Shown here one piece after another: positions 52,422-62,216 of a stretch of DNA of 64,000 nt. The stretch is from assembly GCF_010092425.1 (NCBI RefSeq), contig NZ_CP048030.1:558001-622000 (forward strand). Direction: 5' to 3'. Numbering within the stretch: the stretch's first letter is position 1; the number at the start of each line of letters is the position of its first letter. A model generated the notes under the pieces. The model worked only from the letters and a program-made list of their open reading frames with translations. It ran no database searches and was not told the origin of the DNA. This stretch comes from Sinimarinibacterium sp. NLF-5-8 (GTDB taxonomy: Bacteria > Pseudomonadota > Gammaproteobacteria > Nevskiales > Nevskiaceae). Made by a program: the position numbers and the translations under genes.

Positions 52422-54107
52422 ATGGCGGATGTCCGAGTGCTGATTCTGGATGCCGACGAGGAGCGCGCCGAAAACCTGCGCACCGTGCTGGAGTTCATCC
52501 AGTGGCGGGCATCACTGGAAACCCGGCAGATCGAAACCGAACTGGCAGCGCATCCGCCCGGGCACTGGCAGGCGCTGGTGATCGGCCGGCTTGCCCCGGC
52601 GCAGCTTCAGATGTTGTCCACCTGGCTGCGCAAGGATCGCTGGCGGCCGCCACTGCTGGTATTGCAGCCATACCGGGATGCGTTGATCGAGGCCACCGGC
52701 CTGGATCGGGATGACTGCTGGGTGCTGGACACGCCCGTGCGCTATGCCCAGCTCAGTGAACTGTTGCAGCGGGCGGCTGAGCGGGCTGCGCACAGGCAGC
52801 TCACGGAACCAGTGCCCGACCACAGAGACGCTTTGGGGCCGACCGGCAACTCGGCGGCGGTGCGGCGTGTACGTCGGCTCATCGAGCAAGTGGCGGGATT
52901 TGAAACCACGGTGCTGATCACCGGAGAGTCCGGCACCGGCAAGGAAGTGGTCGCGCGCGCGGTTCACCAAGCGTCTGCGCGTGCAGGCAAGGCCTTCGTC
53001 GCCGTCAACTGCGGTGCCATTCCGCATGAGCTTCTGGAAAGCGAGTTGTTCGGCCATGAAAAGGGCGCCTTTACCGGGGCGATCAGCGCGCGCCGTGGGC
53101 GCTTTGAGATGGCCGAAGGCGGCACCCTGTTTCTCGATGAAATCGGTGATATGCCGTTGCCGATGCAGGTCAAGATTCTGCGGGTGCTGCAAGAGCGCAC
53201 ATTTGAGCGGGTGGGCGGCACGCAAACCTTTGAATGTGATGTGCGGGTGGTGACTGCGACCCATCGCGATCTCGAAAAAGCCATTGAAAATGGCGACTTT
53301 CGTGAGGATTTGTACTATCGGCTGAACGTTTTTCCGATTGAAATGCCGCCGCTGCGGGAACGTCTGGAAGACTTGCCGCTGCTGGTCGATGAGCTGGTTC
53401 AGGCGCTGGAGGGCAGTGGGCATGGCAGCGTTCGGCTGTCGGCTGCGGCGCTCAATGTTTTGCGCGCGTACCCATGGCCCGGCAATGTGCGGGAGCTGTC
53501 CAACCTGATCGAGCGTCTGGCGGTGCTGTATCCCGGTGCTGTTGTCGAGATTGCCGATCTGCCCGCGCGCTACCGCGCGCAGGTGCCGATGGATGAACCG
53601 CCGCAGATTGATTTTCGTGGCGGTTACACGCTGGAGACGGCAGAAGCGATTGCGGCATTGGAGGCGCTGGGTCGTGAATTGCCGTCCTCGCCGATGGCTG
53701 TGGAGCCAATGCCCGAGGCCGAATCGGAGTGGGAACTGGACGCCGATATCCAGGCGGATTTTGGCTGGCATCCGATTGACGATATGCCGATTGAAGCGGC
53801 ATCGCCGGTCATCAGAGTCGATGAGTTTGAAGCCTGCCCCCCACCACGGCGACCGGAACACGATGCCCCGACCGAGACCGGAGCCCAATCCGCTGCCGTG
53901 CAGGAACCGGTGCCTTCGGCGTGGGATTTGCCTGCACAGGGGCTGGATCTCAAAGCGCATATCGAATCCATTGAAGTGGCATTGATCCGTCAGGCGTTGG
54001 CGCAGGCAGAAGGGGTGGTCGCCCATGCCGCCAAACTGCTGGGCACACGACGGACCACGCTGGTTGAAAAAATTCGCAAATATGGTCTTTCCAAGGAGTC
54101 TGCATAG
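52422..54107 (+). CDS. fleQ: Sigma-54-dependent flagellar master regulator FleQ/FlrA
   Basis: Enhancer-binding activator of flagellar operons; in Pseudomonas it also senses c-di-GMP. The 561-residue protein has a FleQ-type N-terminal receiver-like domain (1-125) without a normal phosphorylation site, an AAA+ domain (about 140-385) with Walker A GESGTGKE (168-175), the sigma-54 contact loop GAFTGA (215-220) and Walker B GGTLFLDEIGD, then a Fis-type helix-turn-helix (about 515-555, AKLLGTRRTTLVEKIRKYG). Between AAA+ and HTH is an acidic linker of about 125 residues (385-510), making it some 70 longer than P. aeruginosa FleQ. AGGAGAG precedes ATG 52422. Confidence 0.93.
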   Translation: MADVRVLILDADEERAENLRTVLEFIQWRASLETRQIETELAAHPPGHWQALVIGRLAPAQLQMLSTWLRKDRWRPPLLVLQPYRDALIEATGLDRDDCWVLDTPVRYAQLSELLQRAAERAAHRQLTEPVPDHRDALGPTGNSAAVRRVRRLIEQVAGFETTVLITGESGTGKEVVARAVHQASARAGKAFVAVNCGAIPHELLESELFGHEKGAFTGAISARRGRFEMAEGGTLFLDEIGDMPLPMQVKILRVLQERTFERVGGTQTFECDVRVVTATHRDLEKAIENGDFREDLYYRLNVFPIEMPPLRERLEDLPLLVDELVQALEGSGHGSVRLSAAALNVLRAYPWPGNVRELSNLIERLAVLYPGAVVEIADLPARYRAQVPMDEPPQIDFRGGYTLETAEAIAALEALGRELPSSPMAVEPMPEAESEWELDADIQADFGWHPIDDMPIEAASPVIRVDEFEACPPPRRPEHDAPTETGAQSAAVQEPVPSAWDLPAQGLDLKAHIESIEVALIRQALAQAEGVVAHAAKLLGTRRTTLVEKIRKYGLSKESA

Positions 54108-54600
54108 CGTTCTGGGCGGGTGGCTTGTCTTGCTCGGATGCTTATGCGTTGTGGGCGCGCGCGCGCAGGCTGCGCCGTTGCCTGCCCCTGTCGTGCTGGG
54201 ACAAACGGCGACCGGACAGTGGCTGGACAAGACCCAGTATCAGGGGCGGGTGCTGGTGGTGACGTTCTGGGCCAGTTGGTGTGCCCCCTGTCTGGCAGAG
54301 CTTTCGGCATTGGAGCGTTTGCAGATGCAGGTGCCAACGCAACTGGCGGTGGTGGCGATCAACATTGAAAGCGCGGCACGGTTTGCCGATTTGGCGCAAG
54401 CCTTGCAGCCGCGCCTGCAGTTGACGCTGACCCACGATCATCAGGCGCGCGCACAGCGTGCCTGGCAGGTGCGCCGAATTCCGCATTTGTTCATGGTCGA
54501 TCGCGCGGGTGGGGTGGCTGCCGAACATCGTGGATATGACGAGTCGATGATTCCGGCGCTGGTGGCACAGATCGAGGCGCTGCTGGCGGCGCCGGATTGA
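54082..54600 (+). CDS. TlpA/ResA-like periplasmic thiol-disulfide oxidoreductase
   Basis: A 172-residue thioredoxin-fold protein with an N-terminal hydrophobic signal or anchor (LGGWLVLLGCLCVVGARAQA) and the redox motif WCAPC in FWASWCAPCLAEL. The cis-proline segment is RRIPHLFMVD, typical of TlpA/ResA. ATG 54082 overlaps the fleQ 3' end by 26 bases; a strong AAGGAG lies just inside (54093-54098), so a later non-ATG start is possible. Such proteins reduce periplasmic disulfides. Its position between fleQ and fliE, where Pseudomonas has fleSR, is unusual. Confidence 0.8.
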   Translation: MVFPRSLHSVLGGWLVLLGCLCVVGARAQAAPLPAPVVLGQTATGQWLDKTQYQGRVLVVTFWASWCAPCLAELSALERLQMQVPTQLAVVAINIESAARFADLAQALQPRLQLTLTHDHQARAQRAWQVRRIPHLFMVDRAGGVAAEHRGYDESMIPALVAQIEALLAAPD

Positions 54601-54635
54601 AGAATCGACCGGCTGACGGCTTTTTGACGACTTGC

Positions 54636-54651
54636 AGGCATGGTTTTTGCT
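54636..54651 (+). promoter_or_regulatory. Sigma-54 (-24/-12) promoter of fliE operon
   Basis: AGGCA at the -24 element (GG at 54637-54638) and TTTGC at the -12 element (GC at 54649-54650), separated by exactly ten bases. It lies 36 bases after the oxidoreductase stop and about 52 before the fliE ATG. RpoN and FleQ are encoded just upstream. Confidence 0.8.
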
Positions 54652-54702
54652 TTGACTCCTGGCAGGCAAGCCCGTAATGGGCATTTGATGGGGCGCAGGA
54701 TC

Positions 54703-55035
54703 ATGAGCGAGATGGATGTCGGCAGTGTTTTGGCGCAGATTCGTGCACTGCGCGCGCAGGCATCAGCGTCTGCTGTGCCAGCCGCGAATGCAGCGCAGCC
54801 GGTGGCGGCGGGCAATGGTTTTGCCGGCATGCTGAAAAATGCCATTGGTGAGGTCAATCGCACGCAACAGGTCACAGAAACGCTGCGAACCTCTTTTTCC
54901 CAGGGGGATCCCAGCGTTGAATTGTCTGATGTCATGCTTGCGGCGGCGCGTTCGCAAGTAAACTTTCGTGCCATGTCCGAGGTACGCAATCGTTTGGTCG
55001 CCGCGTACCAGGATGTGATGAATATGCCGGTGTGA
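54703..55035 (+). CDS. fliE: Flagellar hook-basal body protein FliE
   Basis: Links the MS ring to the proximal rod; first exported substrate. The 110-residue protein has the typical Ala/Gln-rich N-terminus (MSEMDVGSVLAQIRALRAQ) and the conserved C-terminal block SQGDPSVELSDVMLAAARSQ and VNFRAMSEVRNRLVAAYQDV. The frame opens at 54640, but ATG 54703 is the family start. First gene of fliEFGHIJK. Confidence 0.93.
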   Translation: MSEMDVGSVLAQIRALRAQASASAVPAANAAQPVAAGNGFAGMLKNAIGEVNRTQQVTETLRTSFSQGDPSVELSDVMLAAARSQVNFRAMSEVRNRLVAAYQDVMNMPV

Positions 55036-55050
55036 TGAGGCTTGGAACCG

Positions 55051-56733
55051 ATGGCGGACACCCGTTTCAATTTCAATAACTTGCGCGAGCTGGGCGAATC
55101 GCCGGCGTTGCGGCAGTTCGTCCTGTTGATCGGCGTGGCGATTGCCGTGGCGGTTGGGTTGTGGGGATTCAGGTGGTCGCAGGAGCCTGCATTCGTGCCG
55201 CTGTATAGCGGCCTGGCCGATCGCGATGCGGCCGATGTGGCCGATGCCTTGCGCAGCAGTGGCATCGCTTTCAAGTTTGACAATGGCATGGGCGGGATCA
55301 GCGTGCCGCAATCGCAACTGGACCAGGCACGTCTGCAATTGGCGGGCAAGGGGCTGCCGCGCGCGCAGGGCGTCGGCTTTGAGATGATGGAAAAGGATCA
55401 GGGTTTTGGAACCAGCCAGTTCATCGAAAACGCCCGCTATCAATACGCGCTGGAAACCGAACTGGCGCGGACAGTAATGTCGTTGCAGCCGGTGCGTGCT
55501 GCGCGCGTGCATCTGGCAATCCCCAAGCCTTCGGCGTTTGCGCGCAGCAGTGATACCCCCAGTGCATCGGTCTTTGTGGATCTGCATTCGGGGCGGTTGC
55601 TGGAACAAAACCAGGTGGCGTCGATCGTGCACATGGTGGCCTCCAGCGTTGCCGGGATGTCGCCTGATGCGGTCACCGTCATCGATCAGAACGGACGGTT
55701 GCTGAGTCAGAATGGCACCGGCAGTGATGCCGTGCGCAATGCCGAACATATGGAGCAGACCCGCCGGATGGAAGCAGATTATGTCCGTAGGATCAATGAT
55801 TTGCTGCGGCCTATGCTGGGCGAGGGGCGGGTCAGCGCGCAGGTTGCGGCGGATGTTGATTACGCGGTGATCGAGGAAGCGCGTGAGGTTTATGCGCCGG
55901 ACTCCGGGCAATTGCGCAGTGAGCAGCTTGCTGAAGACACCCGCCGCAGCAATGAGCGTTCCGGCATCCCTGGGGCAACCAGTAATCAGCCGCCGGAAGC
56001 CACCGCCAATCCGCCGCTCAATACCGTGGCCGGCGCCCAGAACGATGGCGCCGTGCGTGATGTTTCGCGCCAATCCGTGCGCAATTACGAACTGGATCGC
56101 ACGATCAGTCACAAGCGGCAATCCAGTGGCCAGATTCGGCGGCTGTCGGTGGCGGTGCTGGTGGACAATGTGCCGCGTCAAAAAACTGACGGTAGTGGGC
56201 AGGTGGAATATTTGCCGCTGACCGATGCGGAGCTGACCAAGGTTGAATCGCTGGTGCGCGAGGCGGTGGGCTTTGATCCGCAACGGGGCGATTCGGTGAG
56301 CGTGCAGAACGCACCGTTTATCCGCGATGTCATCGATCCGCCCGAGCCGCTGCCGATCTGGAAGCGCGGCGAAGTCCGGGATTGGGTGCGTCAAGGCGGT
56401 GGCGCGCTGCTGTTGCTGGTGTTGTTGCTGTTCATCGTCAGGCCGATGTTGCGGTCGCTGATGGCTGCGCCATTCAAACCGCAGCCAGAGCTGGAGGATG
56501 GGTTTGCCGAACCGGCTGCCATTACCGATGCCAACGCCGGCGCTGCGGCAGGGCTGGATCAGGCGGCCCTGGCGGCGATGGCGGATAACCGTCTGGCCTT
56601 GTCAGGGGCTGCGCCGGTCGCCGGCGCGTTGCCCAACCGGGAGTATGAGGACAAGCTGCAGGTCGCGCGTCAGGCGGTATCCCAGGATCCCAAGCGCGTG
56701 GCGCAGGTGATCAAGAATTGGGTGGGCGAATGA
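55051..56733 (+). CDS. fliF: Flagellar MS-ring protein FliF
   Basis: Forms the membrane-embedded MS ring and motor base. The 560-residue protein has two membrane helices (about 24-42 and 448-468), the secretin-like ring-building domains between them (PLYSGLADRDAADVADALR, FIENARYQYALETELART) and a cytoplasmic C-terminus that binds FliG (NREYEDKLQVARQAVSQDP). ATG 55051 is chosen; a TTG lies at 55042. Confidence 0.95.
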   Translation: MADTRFNFNNLRELGESPALRQFVLLIGVAIAVAVGLWGFRWSQEPAFVPLYSGLADRDAADVADALRSSGIAFKFDNGMGGISVPQSQLDQARLQLAGKGLPRAQGVGFEMMEKDQGFGTSQFIENARYQYALETELARTVMSLQPVRAARVHLAIPKPSAFARSSDTPSASVFVDLHSGRLLEQNQVASIVHMVASSVAGMSPDAVTVIDQNGRLLSQNGTGSDAVRNAEHMEQTRRMEADYVRRINDLLRPMLGEGRVSAQVAADVDYAVIEEAREVYAPDSGQLRSEQLAEDTRRSNERSGIPGATSNQPPEATANPPLNTVAGAQNDGAVRDVSRQSVRNYELDRTISHKRQSSGQIRRLSVAVLVDNVPRQKTDGSGQVEYLPLTDAELTKVESLVREAVGFDPQRGDSVSVQNAPFIRDVIDPPEPLPIWKRGEVRDWVRQGGGALLLLVLLLFIVRPMLRSLMAAPFKPQPELEDGFAEPAAITDANAGAAAGLDQAALAAMADNRLALSGAAPVAGALPNREYEDKLQVARQAVSQDPKRVAQVIKNWVGE

Positions 56734-56751
56734 TGCACAAAGGTGATCGTC

Positions 56752-57768
56752 ATGGCTGAAGCTCTGCATAAAACAGGCGATATCAGTGGCGTCGAGCGCG
56801 CGGCGATCCTGCTGATGTCGCTGGGCGAGGCCGAGGCCGCCGAGGTGCTCAAGCACATGGGCGCCAAGGACGTGCAAAAACTCGGCGCAGCGATGGCAAC
56901 CCTGTCCAACGTCTCACGCGAGACAGCCACCGATGTGGTTGGCCAGTTCATCCATGAGCTGGATACCCAGACCTCTCTGGGGGTGGGTGCGGATGACTAT
57001 GTCCGGCGGGTACTGGTGGGCGCGCTGGGACAGGACAAGGCCTCCGGCCTGATCGATCGTATCCTGCTGGGGCGCAACAGCAAGGGATTGGAAGCGCTCA
57101 AATGGATGGAAACCCGGGCGGTCGCCGACATCGTTCGCAACGAGCATCCGCAGATCGTGTCGATCGTGCTGTCGTATCTGGATCCCGATCAGGCTGCCGA
57201 TGTGCTGTCGCAACTGCCCGAGCGGATGAAGTCGGATGTGTTGATGCGGATCGCCCGGCTCGACGGCATCCAGCCCGCGGCATTGCGTGAGCTCGACGAG
57301 ATCATGGAAAAACAATTCACCGGCGGCGGTAACCTCAAATCGTCCAGCGTTGGCGGCATCAAGGCCGCAGCAGCGATCCTCAACCTGATGGATTCATCGC
57401 AGGAGCAGTCCATCATTGGTCGGATCGGTGAGGCAGACGAGGAGCTGTCGCAGCAGATCCAGGATCTGATGTTTGTCTTTGATGATCTGTCCGAGGTCGA
57501 TGATCGCAGCGTGCAGACACTGCTGCGCGAGATCGGCTCGGATACATTGGGGCTGGCACTCAAGGGTGCTGATCCGCGTGTGCGTGACAAGATTCTGCGC
57601 AACATGTCCCAGCGCGCCGCAGAAATGCTGGTGGAGGACATGGAAGCCAAAGGGCCGGTCAAGGTATCCGATGTGGAGGCCGCACAGAAGGATATTCTGG
57701 CCATTGCCCGGCGTCTGGCCGAGGCCGGAACCATTGTTCTGGGTGGCCAGGGTGAGGCCTTTGCATGA
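56752..57768 (+). CDS. fliG: Flagellar motor switch protein FliG
   Basis: C-ring protein that receives torque from the stators. The 338-residue protein shows GVERAAILLMSLGEAEAAEV, the NEHPQIVSIVLSYLDPDQAA middle domain and the EEHPQ-like region, with charged torque-helix residues in DPRVRDKILRNMSQRAAEML. ATG 56752 has AAAGG nine bases upstream. Four-base overlap with fliH. Confidence 0.96.
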   Translation: MAEALHKTGDISGVERAAILLMSLGEAEAAEVLKHMGAKDVQKLGAAMATLSNVSRETATDVVGQFIHELDTQTSLGVGADDYVRRVLVGALGQDKASGLIDRILLGRNSKGLEALKWMETRAVADIVRNEHPQIVSIVLSYLDPDQAADVLSQLPERMKSDVLMRIARLDGIQPAALRELDEIMEKQFTGGGNLKSSSVGGIKAAAAILNLMDSSQEQSIIGRIGEADEELSQQIQDLMFVFDDLSEVDDRSVQTLLREIGSDTLGLALKGADPRVRDKILRNMSQRAAEMLVEDMEAKGPVKVSDVEAAQKDILAIARRLAEAGTIVLGGQGEAFA

Positions 57769-58409
57769 GCGCGCCCAACCAATGGCAGGATAGCGAGGTG
57801 CTGCTGGCCGAGCAGGTTGGCCAGGATCTCGCGCGCTGGCAGTTGCCACGCTTTGACGTGCCGGCAGAGCCGTTGCCGGAGCCGCCGACAGCCGAGGAAA
57901 TTGCCTCCATCGAAGAAGCGGCACACCAGGAGGGTTACGCCCACGGCCACAAGGAGGGCTATGAGGCCGGTCGGCTGGCCGGTGAAAAGCCGCTGCTGGA
58001 GCAGGCCGAGCGCCTCAGGCAATTGATCGAGCACATCGCAAAACCCCTGCAACAGCTTGATGATGAGGTCGAGCAGGCTCTGACCGAGCTGGCCGCGGCG
58101 ATCGCCGAGCGTGTGGTTGCCGATGAGTTGAGTCTCCAGCCCGAACGGATCCGGCAGATGCTGCGGGATGTGCTCAAGGGCTTGCCATCCCAATTGCGAA
58201 CGCTGCGGGTGCAAGTGCATCCCGAGGACGCGGCGCTGCTTGCGGCGCAGTTTACGCCGGAGCAGGACGTGGATGAGTTTTCCATCGTCGAGGACGCCAG
58301 CCTGCAGCGCGGAGACTGTCGCGTCAGCAGTGATTCTTCGCTGATCGACGGACGCTGGAAAACCCGCCTTGCCGAAGTGGTGCAGGCCATTGGCGGAGAA
58401 CGCGGATGA
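57765..58409 (+). CDS. fliH: Flagellar assembly protein FliH
   Basis: Negative regulator and peripheral stalk of the FliI ATPase. The 214-residue protein has a Pro-rich N-terminus, Gly-spaced helix repeats ([20 protein letters not shown]) characteristic of FliH, a coiled coil and the ATPase-binding C-terminal domain ([20 protein letters not shown]). Overlaps fliG and fliI by four bases each. Confidence 0.92.
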   Translation: MSAPNQWQDSEVLLAEQVGQDLARWQLPRFDVPAEPLPEPPTAEEIASIEEAAHQEGYAHGHKEGYEAGRLAGEKPLLEQAERLRQLIEHIAKPLQQLDDEVEQALTELAAAIAERVVADELSLQPERIRQMLRDVLKGLPSQLRTLRVQVHPEDAALLAAQFTPEQDVDEFSIVEDASLQRGDCRVSSDSSLIDGRWKTRLAEVVQAIGGERG

Positions 58410-59791
58410 ATCGCTGGAGCACGGCCAGCAATGCACGCCTGAGTGTGCGCCTGACCCAGCGCAGCAGCCGTGCCATGCAGGTGCCAACCGTCCGCATCGA
58501 AGGCCAGTTGCGACGCCTGGTGGGATTGACGCTGGAGGCCGTGGGGTGCCAGTTGCCGATTGGCGCGCGCGCGCAGATTGCCAATCCGGATGGCACCCAG
58601 GTTGAGGCTGAGGTTGTTGGTTTTGCCGGGGATCGGCTGTATTTGATGCCCAGCGGCGATATGCAGGGGCTGATGCCGCAGGCGCGCGTCATCCCCTTGA
58701 CCCGTGCTGCCGAAATTGCAGTTGGCGACGCCTTGCTGGGACGGGTTCTGGATGCTGAAGGGCGTCCCATCGACGGTCTCGGGCGCATCGCCAGCGACGC
58801 CCGCGCCAGACTCTATGGCGAGCCGCTGAATCCGCTGGCGCGTGAGCCGATCAAGACGCCATTGGATGTGGGCGTGCGCAGCATCAATGCGCTGATGACG
58901 ATTGGCCGTGGCCAGCGTCTGGGCTTGTTTGCCGGAACCGGCGTGGGTAAATCCACCTTGCTCGGCATGATGACCCGCTTCACCAGCGCAGATGTGGTGG
59001 TGGTTGGGCTGATCGGCGAACGTGGCCGCGAGGTACGGGATTTTCTGGATAACGCGCTGGGCGAAGAAGGTCGCCGTCGCGCCGTGGTGGTGGCCACGCC
59101 GGCGGATCGCTCGCCCTTGCTGCGTCTGCGCGCGGCCTATACCGCAACCGCAATTGCCGAGTATTTCCGTGATCAGGGCAAAAATGTGCTGCTGTTGATG
59201 GACTCGCTGACCCGCTTTGCCCAGGCACAACGCGAAATTGGTCTGGCCGTGGGAGAGCCGCCGACCACGCGTGGCTATCCGCCGTCGGTATTCGCGCGCC
59301 TGCCAGGGCTGGTGGAGCGCGCGGGCAATGGCATCGCCGGAGGTGGTTCGATCACCGCTTTGTATACGGTGCTCACCGAAGGCGACGATCCGCAGGACCC
59401 GATTGCCGATGCCGCGCGCGGTATTCTCGATGGCCACATCGTCCTGTCGCGCGCGATTGCCGATGCCGGCCTGTATCCGGCGATCAATATCGAAGCCTCG
59501 CTGTCGCGCGTGATGAACGAAATCGTGCCGGAGACGCAGTTGCAACAGGCGCGCCAACTCAAGGCCCTGTTCTCGGCGTATCAGCGCAACCGTGATCTGA
59601 TCGCCATCGGTGCCTACCAGAAAGGCGCTGATCCGCGCGTGGATACGGCAATTGCCAAATGGAGCCGGATCGAGGCTTTCCTGAGCCAGCCGGTTCACCA
59701 GCCGGCCCGCTATGCCGACAGCGTTCAGGCGCTGTCTGACCTGCTTGCTGCCGATGCGCCTGCGCGCGCGCCTGCCGGAGTCAGAACATGA
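58406..59791 (+). CDS. fliI: Flagellum-specific ATPase FliI
   Basis: Energises and releases substrates at the type III export gate. The 461-residue F1-beta-like protein has Walker [14 protein letters not shown], Walker [36 protein letters not shown] and an N-terminal beta-barrel. Start in the fliH stop (ATGA). Confidence 0.96.
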   Translation: MNRWSTASNARLSVRLTQRSSRAMQVPTVRIEGQLRRLVGLTLEAVGCQLPIGARAQIANPDGTQVEAEVVGFAGDRLYLMPSGDMQGLMPQARVIPLTRAAEIAVGDALLGRVLDAEGRPIDGLGRIASDARARLYGEPLNPLAREPIKTPLDVGVRSINALMTIGRGQRLGLFAGTGVGKSTLLGMMTRFTSADVVVVGLIGERGREVRDFLDNALGEEGRRRAVVVATPADRSPLLRLRAAYTATAIAEYFRDQGKNVLLLMDSLTRFAQAQREIGLAVGEPPTTRGYPPSVFARLPGLVERAGNGIAGGGSITALYTVLTEGDDPQDPIADAARGILDGHIVLSRAIADAGLYPAINIEASLSRVMNEIVPETQLQQARQLKALFSAYQRNRDLIAIGAYQKGADPRVDTAIAKWSRIEAFLSQPVHQPARYADSVQALSDLLAADAPARAPAGVRT

Positions 59792-60240
59792 GTCCCGACA
59801 TGACTTCTGCGCGGCTCAGGCCGATTCAGCAAATTGCCGAAAAAAAAGAGCAGGACGCTGCTGCGCGCGTGCGCGAGCGGCAACAATTGCTGACCCAGCG
59901 CCGCGCGCGCCTGCAGGAGCTGATGGATTATCTGGCCGAATACGACGCGCCCGGCCAGACACTGACGGTGACCATGCTGATCAATCGACAAGCCTTCATC
60001 GACAAGCTGCGGCAGGCCATTGACATGCAAACGCGGTTGGTCGAACAAGCCCAGCAGATGCTCGAAGCCGAACGCGACAAATGGCTGGGACAACGGCGCG
60101 AAGTCAAGACACTTGAGCAGCTTGCGCTGCAATACCAACAGCGCGAACGCGCAGAAGAGGAACGGCGCGCGCAAAAGCAATTGGATGAGTTTGCCTTGCG
60201 CCAGTACGCCCACCCCGCTGACCGGGAGGCCGCCCTGTGA
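59788..60240 (+). CDS. fliJ: Flagellar export protein FliJ
   Basis: Coiled-coil central stalk of the export ATPase. The 150-residue protein is almost entirely alpha-helical with heptads ([53 protein letters not shown]), fitting the FliJ two-helix coil. Four-base overlaps on both sides. Confidence 0.9.
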   Translation: MSPDMTSARLRPIQQIAEKKEQDAAARVRERQQLLTQRRARLQELMDYLAEYDAPGQTLTVTMLINRQAFIDKLRQAIDMQTRLVEQAQQMLEAERDKWLGQRREVKTLEQLALQYQQRERAEEERRAQKQLDEFALRQYAHPADREAAL

Positions 60241-61487
60241 ACGTCCCAACCTCGCCACTGCCGATGATGGACGCTGTAGCGCGCGCCGCATCGCCGCAGA
60301 ACCCCCCTGCTGCTTCTGCGACCCATGCTGGAGCGCAAATGCCGCGCGCGTTTGCTGATTGGCTGAATCCCCCCGGCGAGCCTTCTGTGATGGCTGATGC
60401 CAGCCAGGAGTCTGCCGTGCCTGCAAACCCAACGGAGCGTGATATGAGTCTGTTATCCACTGCGTCACCGGGACGCAGCATCAATACGCCGGCAGTTTGT
60501 GGGACGGATGCAACAGGCGACACCTCGCCAGAGACGTCTGTCGAAGGCATCGAGGCGTTTGCCGATGAAATCCGCCAACTGCGCGCGGAGGATTCCTCTG
60601 GATTGTCAGATCTGTCTGTCACCGACGAAACCGTGGCGGTGGATGTGACGGACGATCGGACAGACGATCCATCGTCCCCTGACGAGGCCGACGGCTTGCT
60701 GGGGTGGATTCTGGGGGCATTGAATCAGCGCGCGCCTTCGTCAGAGCGATTGCCAGCGCAACCGGCGGCCGCGGATGCGGCGATGCAGGCCGGGACGGTG
60801 GATGCGCGCGCGCCGCAGGCTGTGTGGCGTGCGTCCGCAGGTCAGGTGAGCGACGCCGGACTGGCACTGGATGTGGATCAACTGGCTCGGCAGGCGCTCA
60901 ACGATATTGATGCGCGCGCGGCTTCTGCTGCCTCGCTGCTGGTAACCGATCCGGGCGCTGCGCAGGGGGCTGCCGCTAGGGAATTATTGAACCCCGACAA
61001 TACGGCGATGGACGTGTTGCACGGCACAGCAACCGTGCTGCCATCGGCTCTGCACGCAGCCGATGTTGCGCGCGCGCAACCGTTGGCCCCGATGTTTGCG
61101 CCGCTGAACACCGATGATGCCCAGTGGCTCGAAGGCTTGCAGGAGCGCATCGAATGGCAGATTGGCGAGGGGCTGGATGAGGCCACGATCGAACTGCACC
61201 CCGCCGAGCTGGGCGCGCTGACCATCCGTGTGGGTATGCAAGGGCAGGTGGCGCAGGTGCTGATCATGGCCGCTGAGCCGATTGCGCGCAGCTTGCTGCA
61301 ACAATCGATGGGGCAGTTGCGCGAGCTGTTGAATGCCTCCGGCATGACCCTTGGACAGGGGCGGGTCGAGGCACTGGCACGCCGCGATGAAACCCGGACG
61401 GTGGCCGGTGAACGGCGTGTCGACGGCGGTATGGCGTCATCGCCGCGGCGGGTGACGCGGGTGGTTCTGGTCGATGCGTATGCCTGA
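60237..61487 (+). CDS. fliK: Flagellar hook-length control protein FliK
   Basis: Secreted ruler that sets hook length and switches export specificity. The 416-residue protein starts at a GTG inside the fliJ stop. A long low-complexity Ala/Pro/Thr/Asp region (1-290) is followed by the conserved C-terminal hook domain (about 300-385): ATIELHPAELGALTIRVGMQ, then PIARSLLQQSMGQLRELLNA. It ends the fliE operon. Confidence 0.9.
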   Translation: MNVPTSPLPMMDAVARAASPQNPPAASATHAGAQMPRAFADWLNPPGEPSVMADASQESAVPANPTERDMSLLSTASPGRSINTPAVCGTDATGDTSPETSVEGIEAFADEIRQLRAEDSSGLSDLSVTDETVAVDVTDDRTDDPSSPDEADGLLGWILGALNQRAPSSERLPAQPAAADAAMQAGTVDARAPQAVWRASAGQVSDAGLALDVDQLARQALNDIDARAASAASLLVTDPGAAQGAAARELLNPDNTAMDVLHGTATVLPSALHAADVARAQPLAPMFAPLNTDDAQWLEGLQERIEWQIGEGLDEATIELHPAELGALTIRVGMQGQVAQVLIMAAEPIARSLLQQSMGQLRELLNASGMTLGQGRVEALARRDETRTVAGERRVDGGMASSPRRVTRVVLVDAYA

Positions 61488-61606
61488 TCGGCGCAATGCC
61501 GTAAAATTGACGCGTGTGTCGGCGGCGACGTGGCATGTCGCTGGAATATCTCAAGAAAAAATCAAAACGTTTTTATATCCATTTGATTAGTAAACATTTT
61601 GTTGAA

Positions 61607-61622
61607 TGGCATGTAATTTGCT
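61607..61622 (+). promoter_or_regulatory. Sigma-54 (-24/-12) promoter of fliL operon
   Basis: TGGCA (61607-61611) and TTTGC (61617-61621) with GG at 61608-61609 and GC at 61620-61621, exactly ten bases apart: a full match to the -24/-12 consensus. It lies in an AT-rich 172-base gap, about 38 bases before the fliL ATG. Confidence 0.88.
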
Positions 61623-61659
61623 TATGTTTGTTTGACGATGATTCTCAGGTGTAACGATC

Positions 61660-62184
61660 ATGGCCACTGATGCCAAAAAAGCAAAACCAGAAACGTCTGC
61701 AACAGCCAAGAAGGGGGGCGGCATTGTGATTGCGCTCATTTCGGTGCTGTTTGCCGTGGCGGCCGGGGCGGGAACCAGCTGGTTCATGGGGCAGCAACTG
61801 ATGGCGCGTCTTCCTGCAGACGCAGCTGAGGCCGTGGCTTCGGCCAAGCCGGAAAAACCCTTGCTGCCGGCCAATTATGTGCCGCTGGATCCGGCGTTTG
61901 TGGTCAATCTTGAAGATGAGCGCTTGCAGCGTTTCCTGCAGTTGCAGATCCAGGTCATGACCCGGGATCCCAAAACAGTTGAAGCGTTGCAACACCATAT
62001 GCCAAGAATCCGCAGTCAGCTGCTGCTGCTGCTGGGGCAGCAACACGCATCGGATCTGATTGACCGGGCAGGCAAGGAACGGCTGCAGGCAGCGGTGCTT
62101 GAGGAAATTCGCGGTATTTTGCAGGCAGAAACCGGCAGTGCGGATGTCGAAGGTGTTTATTTCACCAGCTTTGTGATGCAGTAA
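61660..62184 (+). CDS. fliL: Flagellar basal body-associated protein FliL
   Basis: Single-pass protein surrounding the stator units. The 174-residue protein has a basic N-terminus (ATDAKKAKPETSATAKK), a membrane helix (about 22-42, IVIALISVLFAVAAGAG) and a periplasmic stomatin-like domain (YVPLDPAFVVNLEDERLQRF). First gene of fliLMNO, under a sigma-54 promoter. Confidence 0.92.
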   Translation: MATDAKKAKPETSATAKKGGGIVIALISVLFAVAAGAGTSWFMGQQLMARLPADAAEAVASAKPEKPLLPANYVPLDPAFVVNLEDERLQRFLQLQIQVMTRDPKTVEALQHHMPRIRSQLLLLLGQQHASDLIDRAGKERLQAAVLEEIRGILQAETGSADVEGVYFTSFVMQ

Positions 62185-62216
62185 GGCGATTGGTACGACT
62201 TTTCGGGACTTGAATC

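Noticed and set aside
54763-59698. Long minus-strand frames over fliE-fliF (543 codons) and fliH-fliI (579 codons)
   Set aside because: Antisense shadows of well-supported flagellar genes.
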